Assembly (NCBI GenBank): GCA_027365485.1
Contig: DAHXNH010000082.1
Coordinates: 1-49,289 of the forward strand
Direction of reading: 5' to 3'
DNA from: Clostridiales bacterium
GTDB taxonomy: Bacteria > Bacillota > Sulfobacillia > Sulfobacillales > Sulfobacillaceae
Length of the DNA: 49,289 bases
Positions 25,484 to 33,987 of the stretch are shown in pieces (position 1 is the first letter of the stretch; every line of letters starts with the position of its first letter). Under the pieces are notes generated by a model. That model saw only the letters and a program-made list of their open reading frames with translations, had not been told where the DNA came from and ran no database searches. The position numbers and the translations under genes are program-made.

Positions 25484-26917
25484 ATGCCGTCTCGACGACT
25501 CAATTTAGTGGCTATCTGTCTCGACACATTTCGTTATGACTTGGCTACCCACTGCGCTCCTTGGACGGTGTCCTTGCCCAATCTGGATCGCATGCGTCAG
25601 CAAAGTACGCTATTTACTCAGGCATTTGGGGAAGGACTACCGACAATTCCCATGCGCCGTGCTTACTTTACTGGAGAACGATCCTTCCCTTGGAGATTTG
25701 CTTTTGATACCAAGGGATCGTGGCCGACGGGCAGGGGCTGGCATAAGATTCCGCCTGAGCAGCCTACGTTGGCTGAAGTACTGCTAGCCGAAGGCTATCA
25801 GACCGGTCTGATTGCCGATACCTATCATTTGTTTAAGCCCACGGGTAATTTTACCCGTGGGTTTTTAGCGTACGAAGCCGTTCGCGGGTATGAAAGTGAC
25901 AACTTTCGACCAGGGCGGATGACCCGAGAAGAGTTGTCAAAATACGTAACCGACCCCGATCCCGCCCGTTACCCCGTTCTCACGCAGTATCTATTGAATG
26001 TGCGCGGACGTCAAAGCGAAATGGATTGGTCGACAGCGAAAGTGTTTTCTAAAGCGTCCGACTGGGTATTGGCTGCTTCAGAGAATGAACCATTCTTTTT
26101 ATGGGTGGATTCGTTCGCGCCCCATGAGCCGTGGGACCCGCCGCGCCCATATCTGAGACCGTTTGGTCTAGATGCCAGAACCAGCGCTATTGAAGCAATC
26201 TATCCGGTGGGATATACGGCTAAAGACTTGTCGCCTGAAGCGATTGAGCGGACCAGGAGTTTATATTTAGCTTATCTGACCTTTGTCGATCGCTGGCTTG
26301 GGCACCTCTTGGAGACCTTGGACCGCACCGGCCTTTTTCGGAACACGGTGGTTATGTTGGTGAACGACCATGGTACGGAACTCATGGATCACGGACAGTT
26401 TTCCAAAGCTCCACATCGGCTTTACACCCATAACACGCAAATGGTATGGATGATACGTCATCCCGACGAACTAAAAGCTACGACTTCGGAAGCGATGGTT
26501 CAAAGTCACGATCTCTTTCCTACGGCATTGTCGCTTTTGGGAGTGAAACATCCTCCCGTGGCAGGCGACGATGTGTGGCCCTTGCGTCAGGCTGAAGCGG
26601 GTCAGGGTCGCGAGCACGTGATTATCGGTTGGGGGTCCCATGCCTCGGTGCGTACGCGCGATTGGAATTATATTGTGAACTTTGAAGACCCAAAAAATCA
26701 TCCCGAACTCTTCGACCTGCGGACCGATGCGGGCGAACAAAAGAATCTCATCGATGATCGCCCAGAGATTAGCCAGTCTCTACGCGCTCATTTAGAGGAG
26801 GTCATTGGGCCGTTGCCGGCTCAGTTAAAAGATACCGTGCGTCCCAGCGATGCCCCTATACGCGACTACTTTGACTCCCGGATCGATCAGGAAAAGCGTG
26901 ATGCTGGGTTTGTTTGA
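25484..26917 (+). CDS. Sulfatase-family protein 1 (Thr at the formylglycine position)
   Basis: This 477-residue protein has the alkaline-phosphatase/sulfatase fold: the N-terminal metal Asp in ICLDTFRYD (Asp14), NDHGTELMDHG at 294-304 and a terminal DLRTDAGEQKNL region. The activation motif C/S-x-P-x-R reads T54-I-P-M-R58, so no Cys or Ser is available for conversion to formylglycine. Thr is the nucleophile in related phospho-transferases and phosphodiesterases of the superfamily, so the substrate may not be a sulfate ester. There is no signal peptide, so it is probably cytosolic. ATG 25484 follows GAAGGAAGAG. It closes the catabolic operon. A terminator-shaped hairpin lies inside the gene (25838-25866). 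Confidence 0.82.
   Translation: MPSRRLNLVAICLDTFRYDLATHCAPWTVSLPNLDRMRQQSTLFTQAFGEGLPTIPMRRAYFTGERSFPWRFAFDTKGSWPTGRGWHKIPPEQPTLAEVLLAEGYQTGLIADTYHLFKPTGNFTRGFLAYEAVRGYESDNFRPGRMTREELSKYVTDPDPARYPVLTQYLLNVRGRQSEMDWSTAKVFSKASDWVLAASENEPFFLWVDSFAPHEPWDPPRPYLRPFGLDARTSAIEAIYPVGYTAKDLSPEAIERTRSLYLAYLTFVDRWLGHLLETLDRTGLFRNTVVMLVNDHGTELMDHGQFSKAPHRLYTHNTQMVWMIRHPDELKATTSEAMVQSHDLFPTALSLLGVKHPPVAGDDVWPLRQAEAGQGREHVIIGWGSHASVRTRDWNYIVNFEDPKNHPELFDLRTDAGEQKNLIDDRPEISQSLRAHLEEVIGPLPAQLKDTVRPSDAPIRDYFDSRIDQEKRDAGFV
25838..25866 (+). terminator. Intrinsic-terminator-shaped hairpin inside sulfatase gene 1
   Basis: CCCACGGGTAA (25838-25848), TT, TTACCCGTGGG (25851-25861), then TTTTT. The stem is perfect and the T-run immediate. 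It lies within codons 119-128 (KPTGNFTRGF), which are conserved-looking protein sequence. Active translation would probably melt it. Whether it terminates is untested. Confidence 0.5.
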
Positions 26918-27132
26918 TGTACAAAACGGCCAATATGGGGGCAATTGAGGCATGCTGCGAATTGGTGTCTGGCTACCAAAAGGTCGTACCGACGACAGGC
27001 CAAAGCCATGAGCTTTGTGTTTTGGACCGTAGGCTAAAGGACAGCAAACGAAGGATGACCGGCGCCAGGGGCAAATTCTGTGGCTCTTTCGCTGATCACC
27101 GGCATTCGTCGGTTGATGGTGTCGATGGAGAC

Positions 27133-28083
27133 TTAGTGGGACGGCTTGCGGGATTTAGGCGCGATGCTCTCTGGGTTGGCAATGCCTAGAACGTCCAGCG
27201 AAACGACTTGCCCATCTTGATTCAGGTGGACTTGGGCAGTGGCGCCCGCCTTCACTGCGGCTAGACGGATGCGGGTCCGACCGGAACGCACTCGAATCGT
27301 CGGGCTGATCGAAAGCGTATAGTGGTCGATGGTCAAGGTAGATTCGCTGGTGTAGACGGCCCCCACGACGGTTGGATTAGGAGGGAGGCTTGGGTCCTGG
27401 TTCAGGTGAATCTCGAGCGCAGTGTCTTGAGGATTGATGAGGGCCAGAGCTTGAACGTGTAACGGGATTTGAGTCGGGGTTACAGAATATCCTCGATATC
27501 GAATCACCGTGTTCTTGGCGAGATTCACTGTTGTGTTGGCAAGGATCAGAGTCGCAATGTTAATCTCAGTGATGTTCCCGGAAATCACGACGTCTCCGGT
27601 GTTTCCGTGCATTTTAGTGATGGCCTGGGCGGGCAAATTCTTCAAACGCCGCCGGAGCCCACTGGATCCGCTGAGGCTCAAGTTTACGGCGATAGCCTCA
27701 CCTTGATCATCAAGTGTGATCACCGCTAGACTGGGAAGTTTGATATCGGAGGCATCGACCAACCTTCCACCTTGTCTAACGGCCGCAGATGCGGTCAGAG
27801 AATAGGTAAGACCATTAGCTAAAGTCAGGGAGTGGCCCGAATAGGCGATGACGATTCCGATTACGGCAGGTTTTGCCTCTCGAACAGAAGGATTAGCCGG
27901 AGTAGAGGGAACGGATGAGTGGGTTCCTGGGCCATAGACGGCTCCAGGCGGCGACAAACGGTTCGAAGGCCCAGGAGAGCCTCCCTTGTTTTGGGATCCC
28001 TTACTCCGGGGTGAACTGGGACCTATGGAATGACCCGGAGTGGGCTTTCCGGTTTCTTTCGACCCTGGCACCGCGTGATTCAA
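27133..28083 (-). CDS. DUF5666-like secreted protein, 5' end probably disrupted
   Basis: The 316-residue frame begins at TTG 28083. Residues 1-70 are low-complexity Pro/Ser/Gly. After this, several beta-strand units of about 65-75 residues follow (VIGIVIAYSGHSLTLANG; GNTGDVVISGNITEINIATL; VVGAVYTSESTLTIDHYTLS), like the DUF5666 domains of exported proteins. A signal-peptide-like sequence, LVFIISATMALTVSYPVFAQ, lies just upstream (about 28135-28195) in a different phase and is followed by a stop. This suggests that the original start was lost by frameshift. Function is unknown. It is on the opposite strand between two sulfatase genes. The 215 bases after sulfatase 1 (26918-27132) carry nothing I recognise. 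Confidence 0.55.
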   Translation of the reverse strand: MNHAVPGSKETGKPTPGHSIGPSSPRSKGSQNKGGSPGPSNRLSPPGAVYGPGTHSSVPSTPANPSVREAKPAVIGIVIAYSGHSLTLANGLTYSLTASAAVRQGGRLVDASDIKLPSLAVITLDDQGEAIAVNLSLSGSSGLRRRLKNLPAQAITKMHGNTGDVVISGNITEINIATLILANTTVNLAKNTVIRYRGYSVTPTQIPLHVQALALINPQDTALEIHLNQDPSLPPNPTVVGAVYTSESTLTIDHYTLSISPTIRVRSGRTRIRLAAVKAGATAQVHLNQDGQVVSLDVLGIANPESIAPKSRKPSH

Positions 28084-28523
28084 CCCAGGGGCAACACTAA
28101 GGACGGTTTATACCGGGGAGCGGTCGCCCTTGCGCGAATACCGGATAACTCACAGTCAAGGCCATGGTGGCTGAGATGATAAAGACTAGTTCGGATTTTC
28201 AACGCATTTCCGTTTGACCTGCCTTTGCAAAAAGTTGCTGACGGATCCGTGTGACCACAGCCACCGCGCGGTGAGACTGGGTGATGGCACCGGGGTGATG
28301 GGCTTTCACCGGTCGACCATCTTTGCCGGACGAGATTTTCTGCCTGCAAAGATCTCCGCCCACTCGGTCAAGATTCGTCTGCACGCCGCTCATTCCTCTT
28401 TTGTGCGGCCGTTTTCGGCCGTGATAGGCTCCGAGTTGTGGGCAATGTCGGCGTTCGATCCAAGGAGCCTTTGTCAAAGTTTCTGTAAAGTGCCCAAATG
28501 GGTTCGGTGATTGAGAAGGGGGA
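28084..28523. other. Spacer between DUF5666-like gene and sulfatase 2
   Basis: This holds the out-of-frame signal-peptide segment of the minus-strand gene (about 28130-28205). It presumably also holds the sulfatase 2 promoter, for which I see no clear -35/-10 pair. No other gene is supportable. Confidence 0.4.
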
Positions 28524-29999
28524 ATGGAATTGTTGCCCAATCTTATTGTTTTTGTGCCCGATGAATGGCGTGGTGACGTGTTAGGCCACGTAGGCAACCC
28601 TGCGGCTAGCACTCCCGTGTTAGATCGCTTGGTGGCCAAGGACGGAGTCTCTTTTTCTTCCGCGTTCTGTCAAAACCCTGTGTCGACCCCGAGCCGTTGC
28701 TCGTTTATGAGTGGATGGTATCCGCATGTGCGCGGCCATCGAACCATGTACCATATGCTGAAGCCTGATGAGCCCAATCTGCTGCAAGTGCTGAAGTCGT
28801 CAGGCTACCGAGTTTGGTGGGGAGGAAAAAACGACTTGATTCCTGCCGATCAAGACGACTCCACCGTAACAGATATTCGGTATCAAGCGGAAAAGGATGC
28901 TAAGGTGGCACTCTCTCCCGGTCCCCCGGAAGCCAGTTGGCGCGGAACCGATGGTTCGGATCCGAGGTATTATGCCTTTTTTCAAGGCACAGTGGGTGAT
29001 GCCTCTCGGCCTTTCATGGATCGCGACCGGGCGACGGTACAAGCGGCGATTCGCTGGATTCGCACGGTGCCCAAAGATCAACCCTTTGCGGTCTACCTGT
29101 CACTGGTCCATCCCCATCCTCCTTACGGCATTGAGGCTCCTTGGGACCAGCTCATCGTGCGAGGCGACCTTCCTGAGCGACCGCCAGCCCCAGACTTTTC
29201 CAACAAGCCCTCCATTCTCCGCTGGATTTTTGAACGACAGGGATTGGAGTCATGGACAAACGCCCAGTGGGATGAACTGAGATCCGTCTATTATGGGATG
29301 TGTGCGCGCATGGATGACTTTTTCGGGCAAGTGTTGGAGACGCTCCAGGACGAAATGCTGTATGACGACACCGCACTGGTTTTCCTTTCCGACCATGGCG
29401 ACTTTGTCGGAGACTACGGTTTGGTGGAAAAAACCCAGAATACCTTTGAAGACTGCTTGACGCGCGTGCCTTTGGTCATCAAACCGCCTCGCGGCGTCGA
29501 AATAATGCCGGGAGTGCGTTCGACCTTGGTGGAACTGGTGGACTTGCCCGTCACGGTGGCGGACCTCTTGGGAATTTTTTGGCCCCATCCGGGTTTTGGC
29601 CGAAGTCTTAAACCGGCCTTGTCTGATCCCCATTATGTACACAGGGACGCGGTGTTTTCTGAGGGTGGGAGGCTTCATGGCGAGACCCAGGGTATGGAAC
29701 TGGATAGTCGCGGCGGGCGCACGCCGAAGGGGATCTATTGGCCAAGGCTCAGTGCTCAGCGCAGTGAAGGTCCTGAGCATACCAAAGCTATCATGTGCCG
29801 GACAGAACGCTATAAGTACGTGTATCGTCATTATGAGTCGGACGAGCTTTACGATTTGGCCGAAGATCCGATGGAGTTGTCAAATCGCATCGCCGATCCG
29901 AGTTTAGCCGATGAAGCAAACCGGCTCAAAGAACGCGTGTTTCAATGGTTAGTCGAGACCGTGGACGTAGTTCCGCTAACCCCAGATGCTAGAGAGTAG
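28524..29999 (+). CDS. Sulfatase 2 (Ser-type activation motif)
   Basis: This 491-residue sulfatase has Asp13 and Glu14 in FVPDEWRGD as metal ligands, the motif S54-T-P-S-R58 followed by C, and LSDHGDFVGDYG near residue 287. Ser at the first position marks a Ser-type sulfatase, which in known bacteria is matured to formylglycine by an anaerobic radical-SAM enzyme (anSME); none is encoded in the window. There is no signal peptide. GAAGGGGG (28515-28522) is very close to ATG 28524. The TTG codons at 28530 or 28533 have better spacing and may be the real start. The gene is flanked by minus-strand genes and ends before a strong hairpin. Confidence 0.85.
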   Translation: MELLPNLIVFVPDEWRGDVLGHVGNPAASTPVLDRLVAKDGVSFSSAFCQNPVSTPSRCSFMSGWYPHVRGHRTMYHMLKPDEPNLLQVLKSSGYRVWWGGKNDLIPADQDDSTVTDIRYQAEKDAKVALSPGPPEASWRGTDGSDPRYYAFFQGTVGDASRPFMDRDRATVQAAIRWIRTVPKDQPFAVYLSLVHPHPPYGIEAPWDQLIVRGDLPERPPAPDFSNKPSILRWIFERQGLESWTNAQWDELRSVYYGMCARMDDFFGQVLETLQDEMLYDDTALVFLSDHGDFVGDYGLVEKTQNTFEDCLTRVPLVIKPPRGVEIMPGVRSTLVELVDLPVTVADLLGIFWPHPGFGRSLKPALSDPHYVHRDAVFSEGGRLHGETQGMELDSRGGRTPKGIYWPRLSAQRSEGPEHTKAIMCRTERYKYVYRHYESDELYDLAEDPMELSNRIADPSLADEANRLKERVFQWLVETVDVVPLTPDARE

Positions 30000-30069
30000 C
30001 CGGATGACGAGAGGTGGTTAGCCCAAGACGGGGATTTTGGCGGAGAGTAGAGAAACGCTGACCCTGTAG

Positions 30070-30115
30070 TTCAGAGGAAAGAGGCCGACATTTTCGGCGG
30101 CCTCTTTCCTCTGAA
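30070..30115. terminator. Bidirectional 18-bp hairpin terminator
   Basis: TTCAGAGGAAAGAGGCCG (30070-30087) is repeated inverted at 30098-30115 around a 10-base loop. It lies between the convergent sulfatase 2 and surface-protein genes. Confidence 0.75.
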
Positions 30116-30162
30116 ACCCGTTTATTTGCCGATGCGGGGCTTGGGATCTGCTTGCTGGTTTG

Positions 30163-31542
30163 TTACGAACTGGCGGCGCTGATGTCTAAGGTCAGCACGG
30201 TGGTAGCTCCGTCCACGGTGGCCGATACGGTGTAGGTACCAGCGGCGATGGCAATGAGCGATGCGCTGTCGGCGCCGGTGGATTCAATCACCGCCTCTTG
30301 GCTGTTGCTGCCCGTAATCGACCACGTAATCGGGGTGGTGATAGCCTTGGCAGCATCAGACATGACGCTTGCATTGATGCCAATAACGCTGTCCGTCGTC
30401 GGCGCATTGGTTGAGGGCGTCAAGGTAAAGGTATGGACCGCATCGCCTAAGCTCGGAAAATCGGTTTCCAATAGCGTATAGTCGATCGTCGGCACAGCCG
30501 ACGGCCCACCGACTAAGGTCATCGTCGTAACTTGGCCGGCGGCTTGGGTATTGGTCAGGAAAGCCTCGGTTCCACTCGGGGTCGCCCTGTCTGAGTTATA
30601 CATGAACAGCAGGGCTCCCTTTTGCTCTGCCACTAGGGGAGCTATCGCCAGAGAATCGACCAAATGCGAATTTTGCCCGTTAGCGATAAAGACACTGGTA
30701 GCGTTCGGAACAAACGTGTTGTCTACAGTTAATAATGTTTGAGAACGCGAAGATCCGGTCAATGGGACTAACTTCGTCGTCGCCGAGGTGTCGGTAAAGT
30801 TAAAGATGGTGGCAGCGCCGATAGCGTAGATCGTGCCCGCGGAGTTCACGTCCGCAGCCTCGTTGGCCGGCAGCGCACTCGTTGCCGATGGGCTCACCAA
30901 GAAAATCGGGGAACCGGTCATTGCCGCCTGCGGGGCGGCAGAAACTAGATCGGCCAAGTTTTGCGACGCGTTGGAGACCACGAAGACCGACGGGAAAGTG
31001 GTGACCCCTTCCGCCTTGGCCAACGCTCCGGCTACACTGGCGGCGGTATCGGTGGGATTGGTGTTGCCGTAGGCGTCAATCACGCTAATGCCTTGCGGCA
31101 GGGACGATTTGATGGAAGCCTCGCTAGCGGCGGTGGCGCCGACTAAAATGACCGACTGAATTTTCATCGAGGTTAAAGCTGAAAGCGTGGTGTTGCCGAT
31201 GGTTGAAGCATTTTCGGTCAACAAAATCGGAGCCTTAAGTTCTGTGGCCAATGGGCTTGCCAATAAGGCGTCCATTTCGTTGGCATTGGCCCCCGAGGCT
31301 AAGATCGCCGTTGTTGCATTAGGGTAGGCAGCTTTAGCGGCACTGGCCGCAATGGCCCAACGATTAGCCCCGGCTAGCATAAAGGCTCCCGCAGGGAGTG
31401 TAGTAAAGGATGGAGATGCGGCCTCGACGGCCCCGGACAGGGCCCATAAGCCGCTGACCAGAATAAGCATGGAAGCGGCCAAAGTGGGTATTCGAGAAGA
31501 CCGTAGGCGCCGGCTGGGTTTGATGGTCGATAAACTGTTCAA
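30163..31542 (-). CDS. Cell-wall-binding-repeat surface protein (CW_binding_2 type) with C-terminal Ig-like module
   Basis: About 459 residues. A signal peptide spans residues 1-42 (SMLILVSGLWALSGAVEAAS). The body, residues 45-350, repeats the CW_binding_2 pattern (LAGANRWAIAASAAKAAYP, then AILASGANANEMDALLASPL and APILLTENAS, SVILVGATAAS), which in Clostridium-type proteins binds cell-wall polymer. The last 100 residues form a Big-type Ig domain ending AAGTYTVSATVDGATT. The best start is TTG 31542, with GAGGGAGGG six bases before it; the frame is open further upstream without such a site. It is divergent from the lacI-type gene and has a candidate operator in its 5' region. It may hold substrate or enzymes at the surface. 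Confidence 0.8.
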   Translation of the reverse strand: MNSLSTIKPSRRLRSSRIPTLAASMLILVSGLWALSGAVEAASPSFTTLPAGAFMLAGANRWAIAASAAKAAYPNATTAILASGANANEMDALLASPLATELKAPILLTENASTIGNTTLSALTSMKIQSVILVGATAASEASIKSSLPQGISVIDAYGNTNPTDTAASVAGALAKAEGVTTFPSVFVVSNASQNLADLVSAAPQAAMTGSPIFLVSPSATSALPANEAADVNSAGTIYAIGAATIFNFTDTSATTKLVPLTGSSRSQTLLTVDNTFVPNATSVFIANGQNSHLVDSLAIAPLVAEQKGALLFMYNSDRATPSGTEAFLTNTQAAGQVTTMTLVGGPSAVPTIDYTLLETDFPSLGDAVHTFTLTPSTNAPTTDSVIGINASVMSDAAKAITTPITWSITGSNSQEAVIESTGADSASLIAIAAGTYTVSATVDGATTVLTLDISAASS

Positions 31543-31652
31543 GGTATTCCCTCCCTCGTGTAGATGCACCGAATCTTATGGTTCTTTCCCGATATTCATT
31601 CAGGATCATGCGGTATCCGTGAAAACTCATTCGCACGGACCATGATTTTTCT

Positions 31653-31666
31653 GTAACTGGTTTCAC
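31653..31666. promoter_or_regulatory. Candidate LacI-type operator, site 1
   Basis: GTAACTGGTTTCAC is the reverse complement of GTGAAACCAGTTAC, sharing TGAAACCAGTT with the site at 31863-31874. It lies about 110 bases before the start of the divergent surface-protein gene. Confidence 0.4.
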
Positions 31667-31716
31667 GCAGAGCCCCACCAGGATCCGTGGCAGGCAAGAC
31701 CATGTGTAAGTTTAGC

Positions 31717-31737
31717 ATTCTACGTAAACGGTAGAAT
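31717..31737. promoter_or_regulatory. Inverted repeat in divergent promoter region
   Basis: ATTCTAC (31717-31723) and GTAGAAT (31731-31737) are exact inverted copies around GTAAACG. It is a possible regulator site. No matching second copy was found. Confidence 0.3.
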
Positions 31738-31827
31738 TCCTGCATGATATCCGAGTTTAATTGAGAAGATCATGGACAGTGAATCGCAGTGAATATGCAT
31801 AATGGGTGTAAAAGTTTTGGAAATAGA

Positions 31828-31856
31828 TTGACCCAAAAACCTGCATTGGTTACAAT
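31828..31856 (+). promoter_or_regulatory. Predicted promoter of the lacI-type gene and ABC operon
   Basis: TTGACC (31828-31833), an exact 17-base spacer and TACAAT (31851-31856). The expected transcription start falls on the palindrome at 31863-31874, a good position for repression. Confidence 0.7.
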
Positions 31857-31862
31857 TTCTCT

Positions 31863-31874
31863 GAAACCAGTTTC
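31863..31874. promoter_or_regulatory. Candidate LacI-type operator, site 2
   Basis: GAAACCAGTTTC is a palindrome apart from its two central bases and overlaps the predicted transcription start. It implies autoregulation by the LacI-type protein encoded 55 bases downstream. A related site (31653-31666) lies on the other side of the divergent region. Confidence 0.5.
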
Positions 31875-31928
31875 TTTATTGGCGCGGCAGAAGGAAAAAG
31901 GGGGGTAGTCGGCAAGTCCGACGACTAG

Positions 31929-33014
31929 ATGGGAGCACGGCCGACTATACATGATGTGGCAACGCGGGCTAAAGTAAGCCCAGCAACGGTTTCGCGTCTA
32001 TTAAATGGTTCGGCCCGAGTCGGCCCAGAGACCGAAGCGGTGGTACGCCAAGCCATGGAAGAGTTGGGGTATGTCCCCAGTCGACTGGCTCAAAGTTTTG
32101 CCCGGGGATCTTCGCGCACCATTGCCCTCTTGGTGGACGGTGATGGACAATCCTTGCAGGGCAATGCGTTCCTGATGACCATCGCGCTCGGACTCGGCGA
32201 TGTCTTGGCGGATGCCGATTACTCGATCCGCATCATCAATGGGCACCAGGCCATGCGTCAAAATCGGCAAAGCGCAGCTGAGTGGACCCGCGACCGTTGG
32301 CGCCGACACGAATTTGATGGCGCGGTGATTACCAATCCCACCATGACCGACGCGCTCATCGAAGCGATCGGAGCGGCCTCGATTCCTGCGGTGGTGATTG
32401 GGCGGTACCCTCATGCTCAGGGCTTGGTCCAGGTTGATGTCGACAATGTCGGAGGGATGAGGATGGCTACCACGCATCTGACCGAACAGGGTCATCGTCG
32501 GATTGCCTTTTTAGGACCGCCCCCTAGCCTGACCGTTTCCTCGGACCGGAGACAAGGTTATATGGAGGCATTGGCTCGGGCGGGCATTAAGTCGGATTCG
32601 GACTGGCTTTTGGAAACCGAGGGAACCGATTTAGAGGCGTTTTCATTTGAGGCTGCCCATCGGACGATGACCAGCGCATTGAACCAGCCGTGGTCATGGA
32701 CTGCGGTGGTGGCGTGTAATGACGAGATGGCTTTAGGTGCGGTGCGGGCACTGACCGAAAAGGGGCTTCGAGTGCCGGAAGACGTCTCCATTGTTGGATT
32801 CGATGATCTTCCATTTGCCCATATGGTGACGCCAGCCCTGAGTACGGTCCATCAGGATATTCGGCAGTTGGGCCAACATGCCGGACGAGCGCTTTTGGCG
32901 GCCGTTGAAGGCAAACCAGTGGCAGAATTGACCATCCAGACGGTATCTTTTGTGACACGGGCATCGACAGCGAAAGCCAATGCATTCGACTGGGCTTTAG
33001 ACCTGGAGACCTAG
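31929..33014 (+). CDS. LacI-family transcriptional regulator
   Basis: This 361-residue protein has a helix-turn-helix ([20 protein letters not shown], residues 6-25) and a periplasmic-binding-protein-like ligand domain (about 62-350), including [20 protein letters not shown] near residue 283, typical of LacI/PurR. ATG 31929 directly follows an in-frame stop and has a weak ribosome binding site. GGGGGG lies 25 bases upstream, with a short inverted repeat (TAGTCG..CGACTA) in between. It is the first gene before the importer (18 bases to permease 1), so it probably senses the imported sugar or a derivative. Confidence 0.88.
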   Translation: MGARPTIHDVATRAKVSPATVSRLLNGSARVGPETEAVVRQAMEELGYVPSRLAQSFARGSSRTIALLVDGDGQSLQGNAFLMTIALGLGDVLADADYSIRIINGHQAMRQNRQSAAEWTRDRWRRHEFDGAVITNPTMTDALIEAIGAASIPAVVIGRYPHAQGLVQVDVDNVGGMRMATTHLTEQGHRRIAFLGPPPSLTVSSDRRQGYMEALARAGIKSDSDWLLETEGTDLEAFSFEAAHRTMTSALNQPWSWTAVVACNDEMALGAVRALTEKGLRVPEDVSIVGFDDLPFAHMVTPALSTVHQDIRQLGQHAGRALLAAVEGKPVAELTIQTVSFVTRASTAKANAFDWALDLET

Positions 33015-33032
33015 GATCGAGAGGAGGGTAAA

Positions 33033-33971
33033 ATGGCGCTGACTAAAACAGCATCGACGACCGTGAAGTCGAAACGACGACGATCGAGGCAACCGCTTTG
33101 GTTGATCTACGGCTTCATGTTTCCGGCGGTTGCTCTAGCTCTCATTTTTGACTACTATCCGGCCTTCTCAGGTCTTTACCTGTCAATGACCAACACGTTG
33201 GAAGTGGGCATCAAGGCGCAATGGGTGGGCTTGGCCAACTATCAAAGTCTGTTTGTCAACAATCCCGCCTTTATCGATTCCATCTGGCATATGGCGGTCT
33301 TGGCCGGTGCCGCGGTGATTATCGGTACCACCGTTCCTTTGATTGTGGCCGAAATGATCTTTCATTTAGGCAGTAACCGTTGGCGATATGCCTACCGCAT
33401 CGTTTTTCTCTTAAAAATGCTCATCCCGGGCATGGTGATCGTCGAGGTCTGGGGCTATATCTTGGGAGTTAACGGGGTGTTGGATCAGGTCGTCAAGTTT
33501 CTTGGATTACCGGGCGGTGATATTGCGTGGTTGGTCGATCAGCATACGGCCTTAGCGGCCATTGTCTTTATCGGATTCCCTTGGGTGGCTGGCATCGCTA
33601 TCCTAATTTATTATGCGGGATTGGCTAGCATCGATCCTGAGATTTTGGATGCGGCCAGTGTCGACGGTTCTCAGGGCATTCATCGCGTTTTACACGTGGA
33701 TGTGCCGCTGGTGACCGGCCAAGTCAAGCTCATCGTGATTCTCAGTGCGATTGGCGGATTTCAAGGCTATTTTGCTCAGTTTTTACTGACCCAAGGGGGG
33801 CCCGGGTGGTCGACTCAGGTGCCAGGCTATTTCATGTATCTCAATGCCTTTAAATACGGGGAGATGGGCTTGGCCAGCGCGATCGGAGTGTTCTTATTCG
33901 TAATTATTTTAGCGTTAACCTTGATCAACATGAAGTTCATTCGCTCTAGTCAGGACTATCAAGCGCAATGA
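33033..33971 (+). CDS. ABC sugar transporter permease 1 (MalF/UgpA-type)
   Basis: This 312-residue protein has six transmembrane segments, with the inner-membrane EAA loop visible as LDAASVDGSQGIHRVLHVD near residues 206-225, where the ATPase would dock. GAGGAGGG lies before ATG 33033. It pairs with the permease at 33988 and the binding protein at 35292 as a CUT1-type importer for oligosaccharides or sugar derivatives. No ATPase gene lies in the cluster. CUT1 systems in Gram-positive bacteria often share a general MsiK-type ATPase, so one is presumably encoded elsewhere. Confidence 0.9.
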   Translation: MALTKTASTTVKSKRRRSRQPLWLIYGFMFPAVALALIFDYYPAFSGLYLSMTNTLEVGIKAQWVGLANYQSLFVNNPAFIDSIWHMAVLAGAAVIIGTTVPLIVAEMIFHLGSNRWRYAYRIVFLLKMLIPGMVIVEVWGYILGVNGVLDQVVKFLGLPGGDIAWLVDQHTALAAIVFIGFPWVAGIAILIYYAGLASIDPEILDAASVDGSQGIHRVLHVDVPLVTGQVKLIVILSAIGGFQGYFAQFLLTQGGPGWSTQVPGYFMYLNAFKYGEMGLASAIGVFLFVIILALTLINMKFIRSSQDYQAQ

Positions 33972-33987
33972 GAACGGAGGACCGACG

